Assembly: GCF_002575655.3 (NCBI RefSeq)
Contig: NC_053039.3
Location: 371,357,633 to 371,421,632, forward strand
DNA: 64,000 nucleotides
Source of the DNA: Aegilops tauschii subsp. strangulata
Lineage: Eukaryota; Streptophyta; Magnoliopsida; Poales; Poaceae
Direction of reading: 5' to 3'
Shown here: one piece after another, positions 1 through 12,489 of the stretch
Layout of the letters: every line of letters starts with the position of its first letter
Position numbering within the stretch: the first letter of the stretch is position 1
Notes under the pieces: model-generated
The model's input: only the letters and a program-made list of their open reading frames with translations
Database searches by the model: none
Told to the model about the DNA's origin: nothing
Made by a program: the position numbers and the translations under genes

Positions 1-2250
1 CTCAACCCCATCGTGGGGGCTACCGATTCTACGGCGTTGGAGCCGCTCGCAGATTCCGCTGCGTACGGCGTCTGCATCAACGGAACCCCGGACTCTTCTC
101 CGGTGTCGAGTTCCGAACCCTGCGAGCCCGCGGATACCGAACTCGATCGGTTATCGATCTTCAAGTTCAGCACCGCAGATGTCTTCCAACACTCGCCCAT
201 GGGCGACCTACTAAACTCATTAAAAAACCTATCCCTGGCAGATGGCTCGTCGCCGAACTATGTTCAGTTCGAACTTACGGCGGATGATGGAGAAATCTGC
301 TTCCCACCCGCCACCCACTTTATAGCCACCGTCGAGGACCCAACCAACACACCTGACCCTGGCTCCGAAGACATCGCCGGTATGGACGACGATGAGGGGC
401 AGGGCCAGAGCCTCCTACCCGCTAGACACGGGATGGTCACTTCCTGGTATGACGTGTGTATGATAGACACACCCGACGACGCTCTCGACGATGACAAGGA
501 GGTTCCAGTCACGAATAAACCTCTTGGTACATAGTCCGAACACCAGCGCCCACGGCGCCGCTCCAAGCCACATCGCCCAAGAGAAAACACTGCTAGCACC
601 AGAAAAGATAACACTCCGGACAATGAAGACCCTGTTGAGGTAGAATCCGAACAAGAGGAACAGGAAAGCGGGCAAGACAACCCTGATGAACAGGCCACAT
701 ATGGAGACTCAGAGGACAGCAATTATCTCCCACCCTCCGAGGAAGAGGAGATCCTCGACAACGAGGATTTTATCGTGCCTAAGGAACCTCTCGAGCAGGA
801 GCGTTTCAAACACCGTCTCATAGCCACTGCAAGGAGCCTAAGGAAGAAGCAGCTGCAACTTCAAGCAAGCCAAGATTTGCTCAATGATAGATGGACCGAG
901 GTCTTGGCCGCCGAGGAATACGGCCTTAGTAGCCCAGACAAAAGCCACACAAAGGGTAGGTGGCTCCCTCAATACGATGGCAGGGCGCTGGAGCCCACAC
1001 CACCATCGAACAATGCGGCGGGCCGGCCACAGTTCGGTCCAGACAAAGCAGCAGACCAAACAAAGCAACATACCAACCCATCCGGCTGTCAAATCAAGAG
1101 TAAAACAGCTCGAGGGAACACCTGCGACATCAACCGAGACCCGGAAGATAGAGCAGGGCGCACAAGGTCGATGTACAGATCACGGAGATACACCCCGACC
1201 GACTATGATGGTCACCCATTCGGACACTACAGAGCCAACCACGCCCGGTTCGAACACCGTAAGCGGAGTCCGCCGGAGGCGCTTCACAGTGTGGCCCAAC
1301 ATAGAGGAGCCGCACACCCTCTCTGCTTCACCGACGAGGTAATGGAGCATGAATTCCTAGACGGGTTCAAACCCATTAACATCGAATCATACGACGGAAC
1401 AACAGATCCCGCGGTATGGATCGAGGATTACCTCCTCCATATTCACATGGCTCGCGGAGACGACCTTCACGCCACCAAATACATACCTCTCAAGCTTAAG
1501 GGGCCAGCTCGCTACTGGCTAAATAGTTTACCAGAAAATTCTATTGGTAGCTGGGAAGACTTGGAAGACACCTTTCGAGACAACTTCCAAGGAACATATA
1601 TCCGGCCTCTAGATGCCGATGACTTAAGTCACATTGTCCAGCAGCCCGGCGAGTCAGTCAGGGAGTTCTGGACTAGGTTCTTAGTCAAAAAGAACCAAAT
1701 TGTCGACTGTCCGGACGCAGAAGCCCTCGCAGCCTTCAAACACGGCGTCCGGGATGAATGGCTAGCGCGTCACCTCGGCCAGGAAGGACCCAAGTCCATG
1801 ACAGCCCTTACCGCTCTAATGACTCGCTTTTGTGCGGGAGAAGACAACTGGCTCGCTCATAAAAGCAACAACGCCAGCGACCCGGGCACTTCCCAAATTT
1901 GAGACGGCAATGGCAAGCCACGACAAACCGAACACAACAGCCGCAGCACAGCAGTGAACGCCGGATTTCACAATCCGAAGCCCGGTCAACGAAAGAAGCC
2001 ACTAAAGGCAAACCAGGATGGACCATCCACCCTTGACAGGATATTGGACCGACCTTGTCAGATTCACGGTCACCCTGACAGGCCAGCTAGTCATACCAAC
2101 AGAAACTGTTGGGTCCTTAAGCAGGCAGGCAAACTCAACGCCGATCACAAGGGAAGGAGGCCACCAGGCGAAAAAGACGACGGATCGGCTAGCTAGCCGA
2201 ACACCAGGGGCCAGAAGCACTTTCCCTCCGAAGTTCGACCACTCCCAGAA
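1..2250 (+). pseudogene. gag: gypsy gag polyprotein, decayed (N-terminus outside window)
   Basis: Gag forms the retrotransposon's virus-like particle and packages its RNA. One reading frame (first codon at position 1) is open except for TAG at 532-534, TGA at 1900-1902 and TAG at 2194-2196. The N-terminal part is acidic and low-complexity. The conserved retrotransposon gag domain (PF03732 type) lies at about 1,370-1,860 and shows motifs such as YDGTTDPAVWIEDYLLHIH, LKLKGPARYWLNSLP and FWTRFLVKKNQIVDCPDAEA. Downstream, a Cys/His-containing stretch with HTNRNCW and KQAGKLNADHKG matches the C-terminal part of this gag family. No frameshift separates these blocks, so decay is by stop codons only. 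The usual protease and RT frames do not follow. Confidence 0.85.
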
Positions 2251-2399
2251 CGGAAATAGCAGTTCGGCTTCCGCCGCCCACCTACTGTGCTGGCAAAGTT
2301 TACACCACGCGTACATAACTACGCACTCAAGATACCATGGGCATCGGCCGAAGCACAATATTGACAACCCCGCAAAGATCCCCGTAACGTTTTAGCCGT

Positions 2400-2850
2400 C
2401 TTTCTTATTTTTCTCTATAATTTCTTAAAAGCAGGTGACCATCAGGACAGCATCTACTTCGGACTCTCTCTAAGTTCGGATCCGCACACTCACCTAAGGG
2501 GCCACTCCCGGTAAGGATGCCCATCCCCGAGGACGGGCGGCGCAGACGTGCGACAGGAGGTCCAAAAATAAGCTTTTTGTAGACCACACTCTTCTTTTTG
2601 TGCCTGTACCATGCCCTTTTTCCTCTGTTCCCAACCCCGAGCATGTCAAATAGCTGGGTTGTGGTTTTTACTCTTTATGTATTTATCATTGGCATATTGC
2701 TCCCAGTAAACTTTACCCGAACTTATATTTCATGCTCTTTCTACAACGAGTCCGACCGTAACGGCTGCCTTACAAGACGCGCCTCGGCATAACTTGTCAG
2801 GGGCCCGGTATGGGAACAAACGAGTTGCCATTAAAAGTCCGAACAGCTCT
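2400..2850. other. gypsy 3' spacer without genes
   Basis: This is spacer after the gag remnant. It has no credible reading frame. It runs straight into the sequence at 27,158 once CACTA-1 and one copy of ATA are removed, which shows it was continuous gypsy sequence before the insertion. Confidence 0.6.
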
Positions 2851-3339
2851 ATACACTACAAAAAAATACACTTCCGTGATGATACGTGTTTGTCACAGTA
2901 GGTCGCGTTTTTGTCATGCATGTACATCCATGACGATTTTATGACAGAATCACGATAGTCATACCTGTGCTGTCGTAGAAGTGTTCCATGACATTACCAA
3001 AATTATCATCATGGAAGTGTGCACTTCCATGATGATAAATCGCGCGTCACAGAAGTGCTTTCGTCAAGGGTGACCGACACATGGCATCCACCGTAACGGG
3101 ACGCCGTTAAGCTATCGGGTCGGGTTTTGGATCCAATAACCCGTTAACAGCCCCGACCAATGGGGATTTTCCACGTGTAAAATCATCATTGGCTGGAGGA
3201 AACACGTGTCGGCTCATCGTTGGGACAGATGTCATCCACTCATTGGACAGAAGGCGCCTATGATACGTCGACACGTGGCACGGCCCAACAGAGGCCCATT
3301 CCTGTGAAAAGGCCGACCCGTTTGACTTGGTCAAAAGGT

Positions 3340-4090
3340 GGCGGGCCGACCCATGGAAAGCCTGTTAATGGCCTGTTCGCATATAGCCCATTTACAACCC
3401 GCTAACCCAAGGCCCGTTACGCCCTATCCAAATTAGGCCGAGTAGCGTCATCTGGGCCATCCAATATGATTCCAGCCCGTTTTCACTTCTGGCCCATGTA
3501 TGGCCCATGACGTCTTTCGGCCCATATGAGGCCCTATGTAACTCTTGGCCTATTAACGGCCCGTGGTGAAACTACCCCGTAATGAAAAGTGTATCACTTT
3601 ATACCCATTAACGGCCTGTTATTCCGTTGGGCCGTTTCCAGCCCATGTTATCTTTCGGCCTTCTTAGAGCCCATTTATTCTTGGGCTCATTTCCAGCATT
3701 CGTTTACTTACGGCCTGTTACAGTCGGCCCGTTTGTGGTCCGTTAATACGTTGGGCCATTTTCATAGCGTCATCAAATACGGCCTATTAACGATGGCCCG
3801 TTATGGTCGGCCCATGAACGGACGATTCCAACTCTAGCCCGTTTACGGCCATAATGCGGCCTGTTATTGGCCCATGTTTGGCCAATCGATCATACGACCC
3901 GTATAAGGCCCATTGATGATACGGCCCGTAGAAGGCCCATTGTTTCTACGGCCCGTAGAAGGCCCATTGTTTCTACGGCCCGTAGAGGCCTACTGTTTCT
4001 ACGGCCCGTAGAAGGCCCACTGTTTCTACGGCCCGTAGGAGGCCCAGTGTCACTAAAGTAAATATTAGCCCATGGTTATTGTGGCCTAGT
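3340..4090. repeat. CACTA-1 left subterminal repeats, ending in a 27-bp tandem array
   Basis: The stretch is packed with GGCCCGTT, GGCCCATT and TACGGCC words in both orientations, as expected of CACTA subterminal repeats, which bind the element's own transposition proteins. From about 3,915 to 4,053 the words become a regular array of five 26-27 bp units (core ACGGCCCGTAGAAGGCCCA, unit starts near 3921, 3948, 3975, 4001 and 4028). The short open frame across it is a by-product of the 27-bp period. Confidence 0.75.
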
Positions 4091-4337
4091 TTAAAAAAAT
4101 AGGTTATTGCAGCCACTAGAAAACCGCGGAAAAAGAACTGCATTGACTACAAGCAAACAAATAAACAAGAAAACGAGGAAATAAATAAGCAAGCAACTTA
4201 TGCTAGGCTATCACGGCTATTACACATATTACATCCACTGGGCATCAAAGTTCGCCACCAGTGCAAATATAGGGAACAGAGCAGCATATAAACGCCGCAA
4301 CAAAACAAGTCCAGAACTGAAACCACTTCAGAAGAGT

Positions 4338-4760
4338 TCAAGAAACAATATCCTGGGTACCCATAATGCTGGCAAGATGCTTAGCAAGCTTATTAACTTT
4401 CTCTTGTTTAGCGCTTAAATCCTCCAGCGCTTGCTGTTGCACAAGAAAGTACACAACTGAATTCTGCAGGGACTTCCTCAGTCCTTCGGCTTCTTGCCGT
4501 AGCACAGCTGACTGATGCCTTTCAGCTTGTAGCTGAGACTGAAGAAGCCGAACTGATTCAGGCAGCGAGTTCGAAGAGCTTGTGCCAGCGGTACTGGCTA
4601 GTAACTCGAACACTACATCAATGCAGGACTGTGGGGTTTTCTCACTGTCTACAAGATCGTTTTTATCACCTTTCTTGGAGACCAACAGGGTTGTCTCACT
4701 ATCTTGAACCTTATCTGCATTACTTTCTCTACCATTGCATAGTGGGGTGCTCTTCTCCAA
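4338..4760 (-). CDS. C-terminal coiled-coil exon of a CACTA-1 gene
   Basis: This 140-residue minus-strand frame looks like the last exon of the gene whose other exons lie between 5.2 and 9.3 kb. The N-terminal half is polar and Ser/Thr-rich. The C-terminal half is a likely coiled coil: a run rich in Glu, Gln, Leu and Lys with the words LQSQLQAERHQSAVLRQEAE and LSAKQEKVNKLAKHLASIM. I do not recognise a catalytic domain. Its position beside the subterminal repeats, transcribed toward the left end, fits a CACTA accessory (TNPA/ORF1-like) gene, but this is inference. The exact splice acceptor is not fixed. Confidence 0.45.
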   Translation of the reverse strand: MEKSTPLCNGRESNADKVQDSETTLLVSKKGDKNDLVDSEKTPQSCIDVVFELLASTAGTSSSNSLPESVRLLQSQLQAERHQSAVLRQEAEGLRKSLQNSVVYFLVQQQALEDLSAKQEKVNKLAKHLASIMGTQDIVS

Positions 4761-5649
4761 TATTCGGTTTGCATACTACAAGAGAAACAAGTAGACACAT
4801 CACAGGTTTAGCTTGTAGTATACGAAACTCATTTTGGTAAACCGGTTCAGTAGTAAGGTGGACAGGATAACAACATGAAACAAACATATATCTATGTACT
4901 ATGGTCACTGTATTGTCCATATCATTCTAGTTTATGTTCCCTAATCAAGATAGAGACACAGTTCAACTCATATATTTTTAAGACACAGCAGCATAGACAG
5001 AATATAAGTGTGAGAAACTACACAGCATTGGCAGCACTTGTAATGTGCATCACATGAGAACATAACTGTTCATACAACTTAAACTGAAATCAACATAGAG
5101 CAAGAAGGTAGAACATCAATCCAGTTAAAGAAATAGGTTTAAAACATACCTGTTGCGCCATTGGAGTTTCAATTGGATCCTTCAAATTCGAAAGTAGTTG
5201 GTATGAGTAAATACAGTGATGCAACAACAAAGGAGTATGGACCATAGCTACGGAATCTGACCTGAGAACAGTTGCTCTTCTGCTTTAAACGTGGAGTTTG
5301 GGTTAGCTGTGGTGGTCTTCGTGCTTTGGGCACTGCAGTAGCTTTACAAACTGCTCGTGTGGGGGTACTCTGTGGTGGACATGGTGCTTTGTCAACTATA
5401 AGTGGGTTACTATCCGCTGGGGTTGCGTTTAGATGGATTGTAGCTGGTTCTCTGCCCAACGATGTAAGTGTGCAATCTGGAAGAGTCTCGATTATGTGTG
5501 GTGGGGCTAGTTTGTGGTCCAGTACAACCATGGTTCTATCTGCATCGACGGGTAGCACTGTCTTTTGTGAAGAACGGGTTTTTGCTCCCTTAGATACTGC
5601 CATCACCCCCTCCAATTCAAATGGCTGATAAACAAGAAAAGAAATTGAA

Positions 5650-6870
5650 CATACACACATTGTATGATAGACAGATGTGGTAATTCACATATATGTTGTC
5701 TAACCAAACAGGACAGCATGACACAATTTCACATATATGATGCCTAACTAAACAGGATAGCATGACACAGTTTCAGATATATGATGGATAACTTCACAGG
5801 ATATAATGGCATAATTCAACATATGATGAGTACCTAAACAGGATGACATGACAAAACTATATGATGTCTTTCTAAAATAGGTTGGGATGAAATAATTCAC
5901 ATACATGTTGTCAAAGTATACAGGATGGCATGATATAATTGACATAATTGATTCATATACTAAGCAGCTGGCACTCGCATGTATGATCTCTAAACTAAGC
6001 AGATAGAATTCAGTATTGTGCATATGATGTCTAAACTAAGCAATGCAAGACACCATATGCATCATATGAGAAATATAAACATTGCAACTTAGAGCATACA
6101 CCTCAGGTGGGATATAGGACTGGTCATCTGTCTCTGAATCCTCCTCTGAGGAGCTCCCTGTAACCATCGAGATATATGCTTCAACAGGTACCATTGCCTG
6201 CTCTGAAGACCCTGTTTTCACTCCAGATTTTTTCCATAACCGGCTCAAATGGCTGATACACATGAAGAGTAGTTCAATATACACAGATTGTCGACAAATG
6301 GAATACGTAATGGAAAAAAAAGATGGCATGAGATAATTCACATATATGATGCCTGGCTCCATGGCGGTGCATAATTCACATATATGATAACTGGCTCAAA
6401 AACATGGCATTGCATAATTCACATATCTGATATAGAAAGCAAACAGGAGGCATTCACACAAAGCATGTCTAATCTAAGCAGATGGCATGGCAATGCAAGA
6501 CACCATATGCATGATATGAGCAATATAGCCCAGCCAAGTTAGAGCATGCACCTCGGGGGGAATACGACTGGTCATCTCTCTCTGAATCCTCCTCTGAGGA
6601 GCTATCTGTAACCAGCAAGAAATCTGCATCGACAGGTAGCACTGACTGCTCAGAAGACCTTGTTTTCACTCCAGATTTTCCCATGACCGACTCAAATGGC
6701 TGATGCACAGGAAGAGTAGATGAATGTATAAACATTGTTGACAAATGGAATACATTATGGAAAAAAATATGGCACAATACAATTCACAATACGATGACTG
6801 GCTAAACAGGATGGCATTGCATGATTCACGTATATGATGCCTGGCTAAAGAAGATGGCATTGCATAATTC
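5650..6870. repeat. diverged AT-rich minisatellite in introns of the CACTA-1 gene
   Basis: Units of roughly 40-50 bp built on the words CAGGATGGCATG, ATAATTCACATATATGATG and CTAAACAGG recur at about 5,690-6,010, 6,300-6,470 and 6,775-6,870. They flank each duplicated acidic exon, so they probably took part in the exon duplications. No coding content. Confidence 0.6.
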
Positions 6871-6877
6871 CCATATA

Positions 6878-7039
6878 CTCCCTCCGTTCCTAAATATTTG
6901 TCTTTTTTAGAGATTTCAAATGGACTACCACATACGGATGTATATAGACATATTTTAGAGTGTAGATTCACTCATTTTGTTCCGTATGTAGTCACTTGTT
7001 GAAATCTCTAAAAAGACAAATATTTAGGAATGGTGGGAG
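6878..7039. mobile_element. Stowaway MITE (Tc1/mariner), 162 bp
   Basis: It begins CTCCCTCCGTTCC and ends GGAATGGTGGGAG, near-complementary inverted repeats, flanked by TA on both sides (6,876-6,877 and 7,040-7,041). The arms continue with AAATATTTGTCTTTTTTAGA and its complement, as in Thalos-type wheat Stowaways. It lies in an intron of the CACTA-1 gene. Confidence 0.92.
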
Positions 7040-9739
7040 TATGATATAGAAACTAAACAGGTGGCATTCACAAAAAGCAAATCTGAACTAAGCTGATGAC
7101 ATATAAGATGTATAATGTAAGCAATGCAAGGCACCATATGCATGATATGACCAACATCAGCATGCCAGGTTAGAGCAAACACCTCAGGTGGTAAACAGGC
7201 GTGGTCGGCTCCTTCTGAATCTCCATCTGAATAGTTATCTTCCTGTGGAATACAATCTGGAAATGCAGGAGGGGGGGCACTTCGCCCACCATGGAGCGGC
7301 ATCTGCATGACATTATATTCGCACGCAACGGTCTTCTCTTTTTCTCTACATGTTCAGTACGATTGTGTACAATATCTGACATGCATAATAAAAAAACAGT
7401 TAGATTTTGTAAGGCCTAAGGGGTGCATGCAAAAATCAAGACTGATGGTAGCAAACGAGTGGATGGATCCAAAACTAATGGTAGCAGGTAGATTATAGCT
7501 TCAGTTTAAAAAGATAGACAATGGATCATCTATTGTTTGTTGCCCACCCAACATGAACCACATAGAAGACCCCAGATGAACCAGATAGTAGACAGATACT
7601 ATTCGTTGCTGGCTCGATATGAGACCCATGGACAATTCAAAACTCAAGATTGAACGATAAAGTAGCAGGTAATAATAACCGATGTATAACGTAAGCAAAC
7701 ACGAAAGACTGCGACCTCTCTTCTGGAACTGTGTAGTCCTCAGGTTCATCTGCTCAGTCGATGATGGTAATGCAGTTGGCGTGGCTGCCGGCAACGGGGA
7801 AGATGATCTGAGGTGGCGAAAGGAGGTCTGCAGGGGGGATCTCTGCTGCAGTGAACGCTTCTATCGATGATGCACCTCAGGTGGGGTGGATGACGGCACG
7901 GCAGGAGCAGGACATAACACACAGAGTTTTCTTTGACGCCTATCTGAAAATGAAGTAAATCTGTAAGGGCTCCTTAGAATTGGAGGATTCTATAAACGTA
8001 GGGACAGGAAAAACACAGGAATGGGATAGGAATGCACGTGCAAAACAGAGCATTTGGAAACATAGGATTTCAGTCAACCTGGGTGTTTGGCTCACATGAA
8101 TTGGAAGAACAGGGGAATGGAGAAACAAAGTGATGCGACGAGTGTACAACCTCTTTGGCATAGCCTTGTGGACCTCAGCATCATTGGGTTGGACGTGGAG
8201 GATGGTGATGATGCTAGTGTGACAGTCGGAGGCGGGGAAGAAGATCCAAGGCCTCTGGAAACGGCGCCGAGGGTACTGCTCCGCTGTGATGGACGGTTCC
8301 GTCGTTGGAGCAGCTCCGCTAAGGTGTACGGCGACGAGGCTGAAGCATGACAAGACAGACAATGTTAATCTGAAGTGGGACTCTAATATCATCTGCAATA
8401 GATGATGTAAAATACATCACCAAAAAGTGCTAGATGTAAAATGCATCAGCCGCGCCACGGCCGCTCCGACAGATGTTATAAGTACTGTTCACTCTGAACT
8501 TAACTGAAGAAAGTGAACTTCATAGTCGAAACTGAATTTTACTGTCGAAACTGATTGAACTAGTAAGAGAGCATTGCAATAGATGTTTAGGGCGTTCGAG
8601 CACTAGTAGCAGAGAAGCAGTGATCTAAATCGGCAGACGCTCGAGCAGGGAACGCACTAGCAGAGAGCAAGTCGTGCAGTAGCACCGCGAGCGAGTGCTA
8701 AAGCAGCAACTCCTGTAGCTGCCGGAGGTCGTGCAGCAGGAGCAGCAGCAGCGCAAGCGAGAGCAAGAGCAGAGCAGCAACACGAATGAAAGCAGGAGCA
8801 GTGCAGCAGCGCAACCGACAGCAAGAACAGAGCCGCAGCGCGAGCGAGAGCCGGAGCAGCTGCAGCTAGTGCCGTTGTGGAAGTCGCCGCCGAGGAAGCA
8901 ACGACATGGGGGAGGGACACCATGGATGATGTGGCCGGCGACGGCGCCGTCGATGGAGACACGCCATGTTTGCTTGGTATCGAGTACCGGCAGCCCCGTG
9001 AGATCGAATAAAAGATAAAATGCAGCGGTGAGTGCAGAACCTCCTTGGTGGTGCCGAGTTGGCCTCGGCTTCATCGGAGGAATTGGTGAGGATGCTGCGG
9101 TTCCGGTGGGGCAGGTCAAGACGGCGCTATGGGGATTGAGGTGGCGCGATAGACGTGGCGAACGTCGGGGCAGCTCCTTGGAGGTGGAGGACGGGGCGGC
9201 TGATCCGGCGGGACGACGAGATCGACAACGGATCCTCATCCGGTGCTGTGGATGAGGGACGGCGAGCTGTTGCAGTGGACGACGTAGTCGGGGAAGAGTC
9301 TCGGGCTGGGCGGCGGTCGGGAGGCCGACGGAGGAGCGTGGGTTTCGCGGGTTTTGGCGGCCTCGGTGTACGAATGGGGGGCGAAGGGGGAGGGGGGGCC
9401 AAGCTTAGGGACGCGCTTGTCCGAAATGTAGGGTAAGTTACCGGCGTACCCCCACCGGTTTTGACACCGCGACGTGGAGCTTCATTTCCGGCTGAGGGGT
9501 AGAAGGGGGATTTCGCGTGTCTGGGCTGCGGGAGCGATTTCGGATGAGGAGGGAGTTCTCGCGCGCATCCAAATTTCGGGATAACAAGGTGCAGCGCGGG
9601 TTGAAGAAGCGGAAGTTTCAAAGCAGGTGAGACAAAAGATACTCGAGCTTGAAAATTTTGGGATAACAAGGTGCGGATTCCTTGTTCGGCAGAACAAACT
9701 TAACGTGTAAAAGAACAATTCATACAAGACACAAGAGAG

Positions 9740-10330
9740 TCATGTCGCCTTTTACTATATTGCTATAGATTCCATTGAAAAAACTACAAGAAAAATGTAA
9801 AAAAAAACAGGAGAACAAGATTACCCTGCACAGTACCAAATCGATTTGCACTTCCCTCAACAACAACAAAAAACAAATCAATTCCTACCAAAGAAAGAGT
9901 AATGTCCCTTTTTATATGATTACAGATGCCATGATCTCGAATTTCAATTTTTGAATCCACGTTATGTTGAATTCGAATATATCGTTAGGTGACCTTGCGG
10001 TTTATAATTGATGTAGTCGTACATTTTGATCTTCCATCATATATGAACATTTTACTCCACCATGTGAACATATATATTGTCGTCTACCATATGGACTAAA
10101 TTTGAATCAATTTTCCTTATTTGAATACGATTGTTGTCAAGTTATACAATAATTTAAATATTATCTTGATAACAAAAAACATACATATAGCAGTAATCAT
10201 ATTTCACTATGAACTACATGTACCATACGCTCTCCAATTCAAATATTTGTATCCATTTTATGTTGAATTCAAATCATAGTACATTATTGGTCTACGTAGC
10301 GAGATGTTTGGGATAATCTAAACCCTGTTT
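9740..10330. other. AT-rich stretch, nothing recognised
   Basis: AT-rich sequence inside CACTA-1 with two copies of a phrase resembling TTATGTTGAATTC (near 9,962 and 10,260). No open frame, RNA gene or transposon end is visible. Confidence 0.5.
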
Positions 10331-12360
10331 TCATACGTATAATTTTTGGCTGAATTGGGACAAGTTTTGGTATAAGCCTCTTGCAAAACCGGAGATTCTC
10401 TCAACAAGCCTCGTGGTTCCGAGAGGGAATGTGTCACCTTTGTGTGCGAAACGATATACGCTGCCTCCCCCCTGATTTTATTTACAGAGGCAACATAGAA
10501 CTATATGAGTGCCCTGTTAAATTTTGGAATTATTTCGGGTTCAATTGGCCTTTTTATACATTAATTGAGTTTCTGGACTTTTAATGTGCATAATCTAAAT
10601 ATGAATTGCATGCACATGCTCCGGTGCACCAAAGTGGGTTGAAAAATCACATGTGTGTCCTTGGTTGAATTTCTAGGTCCCATGGAAGAAATGAGAATGA
10701 AAATCAAACATTTGGGCGTCATGACTCGGCCAAGAACATCGAGAAACTTTGATTTTAAATTCATGTAAATTCAAAACTCGCCTGGAAATCATGAAACTTG
10801 GCATGGTGTCATGTCATGGCACTAACATGTTGTGGTAAAAAAATTGGGCCGATTTGGAAGCTCGTGGTTCTAAGAGGGAACGTGCCACCTTTGAGTGTGA
10901 AACGATATACGCTGCCCCCCTTGAGTTTCTTAACAAAGGCAACATAGAACTACATTAGTGCCCTGTTAAATTTTGGAATTATTCCGGGTTCGTTTGTCGT
11001 TTTTTATACATTAATTGAGTTTCTGGTCATTTAATGTGCATAAGTCAAATTTGAACTACAAGCACATGCTCTCGTGCACCAAAGTTGGTTAAAAAATCAC
11101 ATTTGTGTCCTCGGGTGAATTTCTAGGTCCCATGCAAGAAATGAGAATAAAAGTAAAACATCTGGGCATCGTGGCTCGGCCGAGAACATTGAGAAACTTG
11201 GTTTTAAAATTCTTGTAAATCCAAAACACGTCTGAAAATCATGAAACTTGGCATGGATGTCATGTCATGGTACTACCATGTCGTGGTAAAAAAATTGGCC
11301 GAATAGGAACATATTTTGGTATAAGCTTCTTGCAAACCGAAGCTTCTCTCAAGAAGGCTCGTGGTTCTAAGAGGGAACGTGCCACCTTTGAGTGCGAAAC
11401 GATATACGTTGTCCCCCTTGAGTTTATTTACAAAGGCAACATAGAACTACATGAGTGCCCTGTTAAATTTTGGAATTATTCCGGCTTCGTTTGGCCTTAT
11501 TTACACATTAATTGAGTTTTTGGTCATTTAATGTGCATAATACAAATTTGAACTACAAGCACATGCTCCCGTGCACCAAAGTTGGTTGAAAAATCACATT
11601 TGTGTCCTCGGGTGAATTTCTACTCCCTCCTTCCATCTATATAGGTCCTAATGCATTTTTCGAGGCTAACTTTGACCCAACGTTAGAGCAATAATATATG
11701 ACATGCAACTTACACAAAGCATACCTTCAAATTTGTATGTCAAAGGAGCTTCCAATAATATAATTTTCATAGTATACATCTCATGTGCTATTAATCTTGT
11801 CAATAGTCAAAGGCTGTCTTGAAAAACACATTAGGCCCTATATAGATGGAAGGAGGGAGTAGGTCCCATGCAAACAATGAGAATAAAATTCAAACATCTG
11901 GGCATCGTGGCTCGGTCGAGAACATTGAGAAACTTGGTTTCAAAATCATGAAACTTGGCATGGTGTCATGTCATGGTAGTACCATGCCATGGTAAAAAAA
12001 ATTGGCCGAATAGGAACAAATTTTGGTATAAGCTTCCTGCAAATCGGAGCTTCTCTCAAGAAGGCTTGTGGTTCTGGGAGGGAACGTGTCACCTTTGTGT
12101 GCATAATTCAAATTTGAAATACAAGCACATGTTCCAGTGCACCAAAGTTGGTTGAAAAATCACATGTGTGTCCTCGGGTAAATTTCTAGGTTCCATGCAA
12201 GAAATGGGAATGAAATTCAAAATTCTGGGGCGTCGTGGCTGGGTTGGAAACATTGAGAAACTTAGTTTTTTAATTCCTGTAAATCCAAAACACGCATGAA
12301 AATAATGAAACTTGGCTTGGTGCCATGACATGGCACTAACATGCTGTGGTAAATTTGCAG
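10330..12360. repeat. tandem array of about 450-bp units in CACTA-1
   Basis: The phrase ATGAAACTTGGCATGG recurs at 10,791, 11,241, 11,948 and 12,305, and other phrases (GGGAACGTGCCACCTTTG, GCCCTGTTAAATTTTGGAAT, GCACCAAAGTTGGTTG) recur in the same order. The basic period is about 450 bp; the third interval is longer because a MITE is inserted at 11,623-11,859, and the last unit is internally shortened. The short frames across it are not conserved between units, so the array is non-coding. Confidence 0.85.
11623..11859. mobile_element. Stowaway-like MITE, 237 bp
   Basis: Inverted ends CTCCCTCCTTCCATCTATAT and its complement, flanked by TA (11,621-11,622 and 11,860-11,861). Sister tandem units show the empty site, GAATTTCTAGGTCCCATG (for example near 11,119-11,136), so the insertion and TA duplication can be read directly by comparison. 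Confidence 0.93.
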
Positions 12361-12489
12361 TCCAATTTGCGAAGGCGCACACATTAACAATCAACAAAGT
12401 CATTTTGGAACAAGTGTTGTCACGTTACAATCGGAAACACAAGTATTATTGAAACCGTGGGCGTTCTACTTACTTGTACCATTTACGTG

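Larger units (their letters stand above)
1..2853 (+). mobile_element. LTR retrotransposon (Ty3/gypsy), left part, 5' LTR outside window
   Basis: This is the internal region of a gypsy retrotransposon: a gag reading frame followed by about 600 bases of non-coding spacer. It stops at 2,853, where CACTA-1 is inserted; the target duplication ATA is at 2,851-2,853 and again at 27,155-27,157. The element resumes at 27,155 and ends with its 3' LTR at 31,770. No protease, reverse transcriptase, RNase H or integrase sequence appears in either half, so the element is gag-only, either non-autonomous or internally deleted. The exact Triticeae family is not assigned. Confidence 0.88.
5170..9240 (-). pseudogene. 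remaining exons of the CACTA-1 minus-strand gene, with duplicated exons
   Basis: Candidate exons on the minus strand: a basic, Ser/Arg-rich N-terminal segment at about 9,239-8,980 (words PRRSPRLSR and PTGTAASSPIPPMKPRP); segments near 8,300-8,130 and 7,880-7,690; and acidic segments at 7,280-7,170, 6,700-6,550 and 6,250-6,100 that share GVKTxSSEQ, SSSEEDSExDDQSY and PPEV. A further exon at 5,620-5,270 starts with a similar block (KTRSSQKTVLPVDAD). The three acidic units, with flanking intron sequence, are tandem duplicates. Reading frames are short and interrupted by stops such as the one near 7,757, so I treat the gene as decayed. The protein is not recognised; a CACTA ORF1-type DNA-binding role is a guess from position. 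Confidence 0.35.

Noticed and set aside
8625..9018. Ser/Cys-rich and Ala-rich frames around 8.6-9.0 kb on both strands
   Set aside because: They come from a CAGCAG/GAGC-rich low-complexity stretch; only the upstream segment near 9,239-8,980 resembles an exon.
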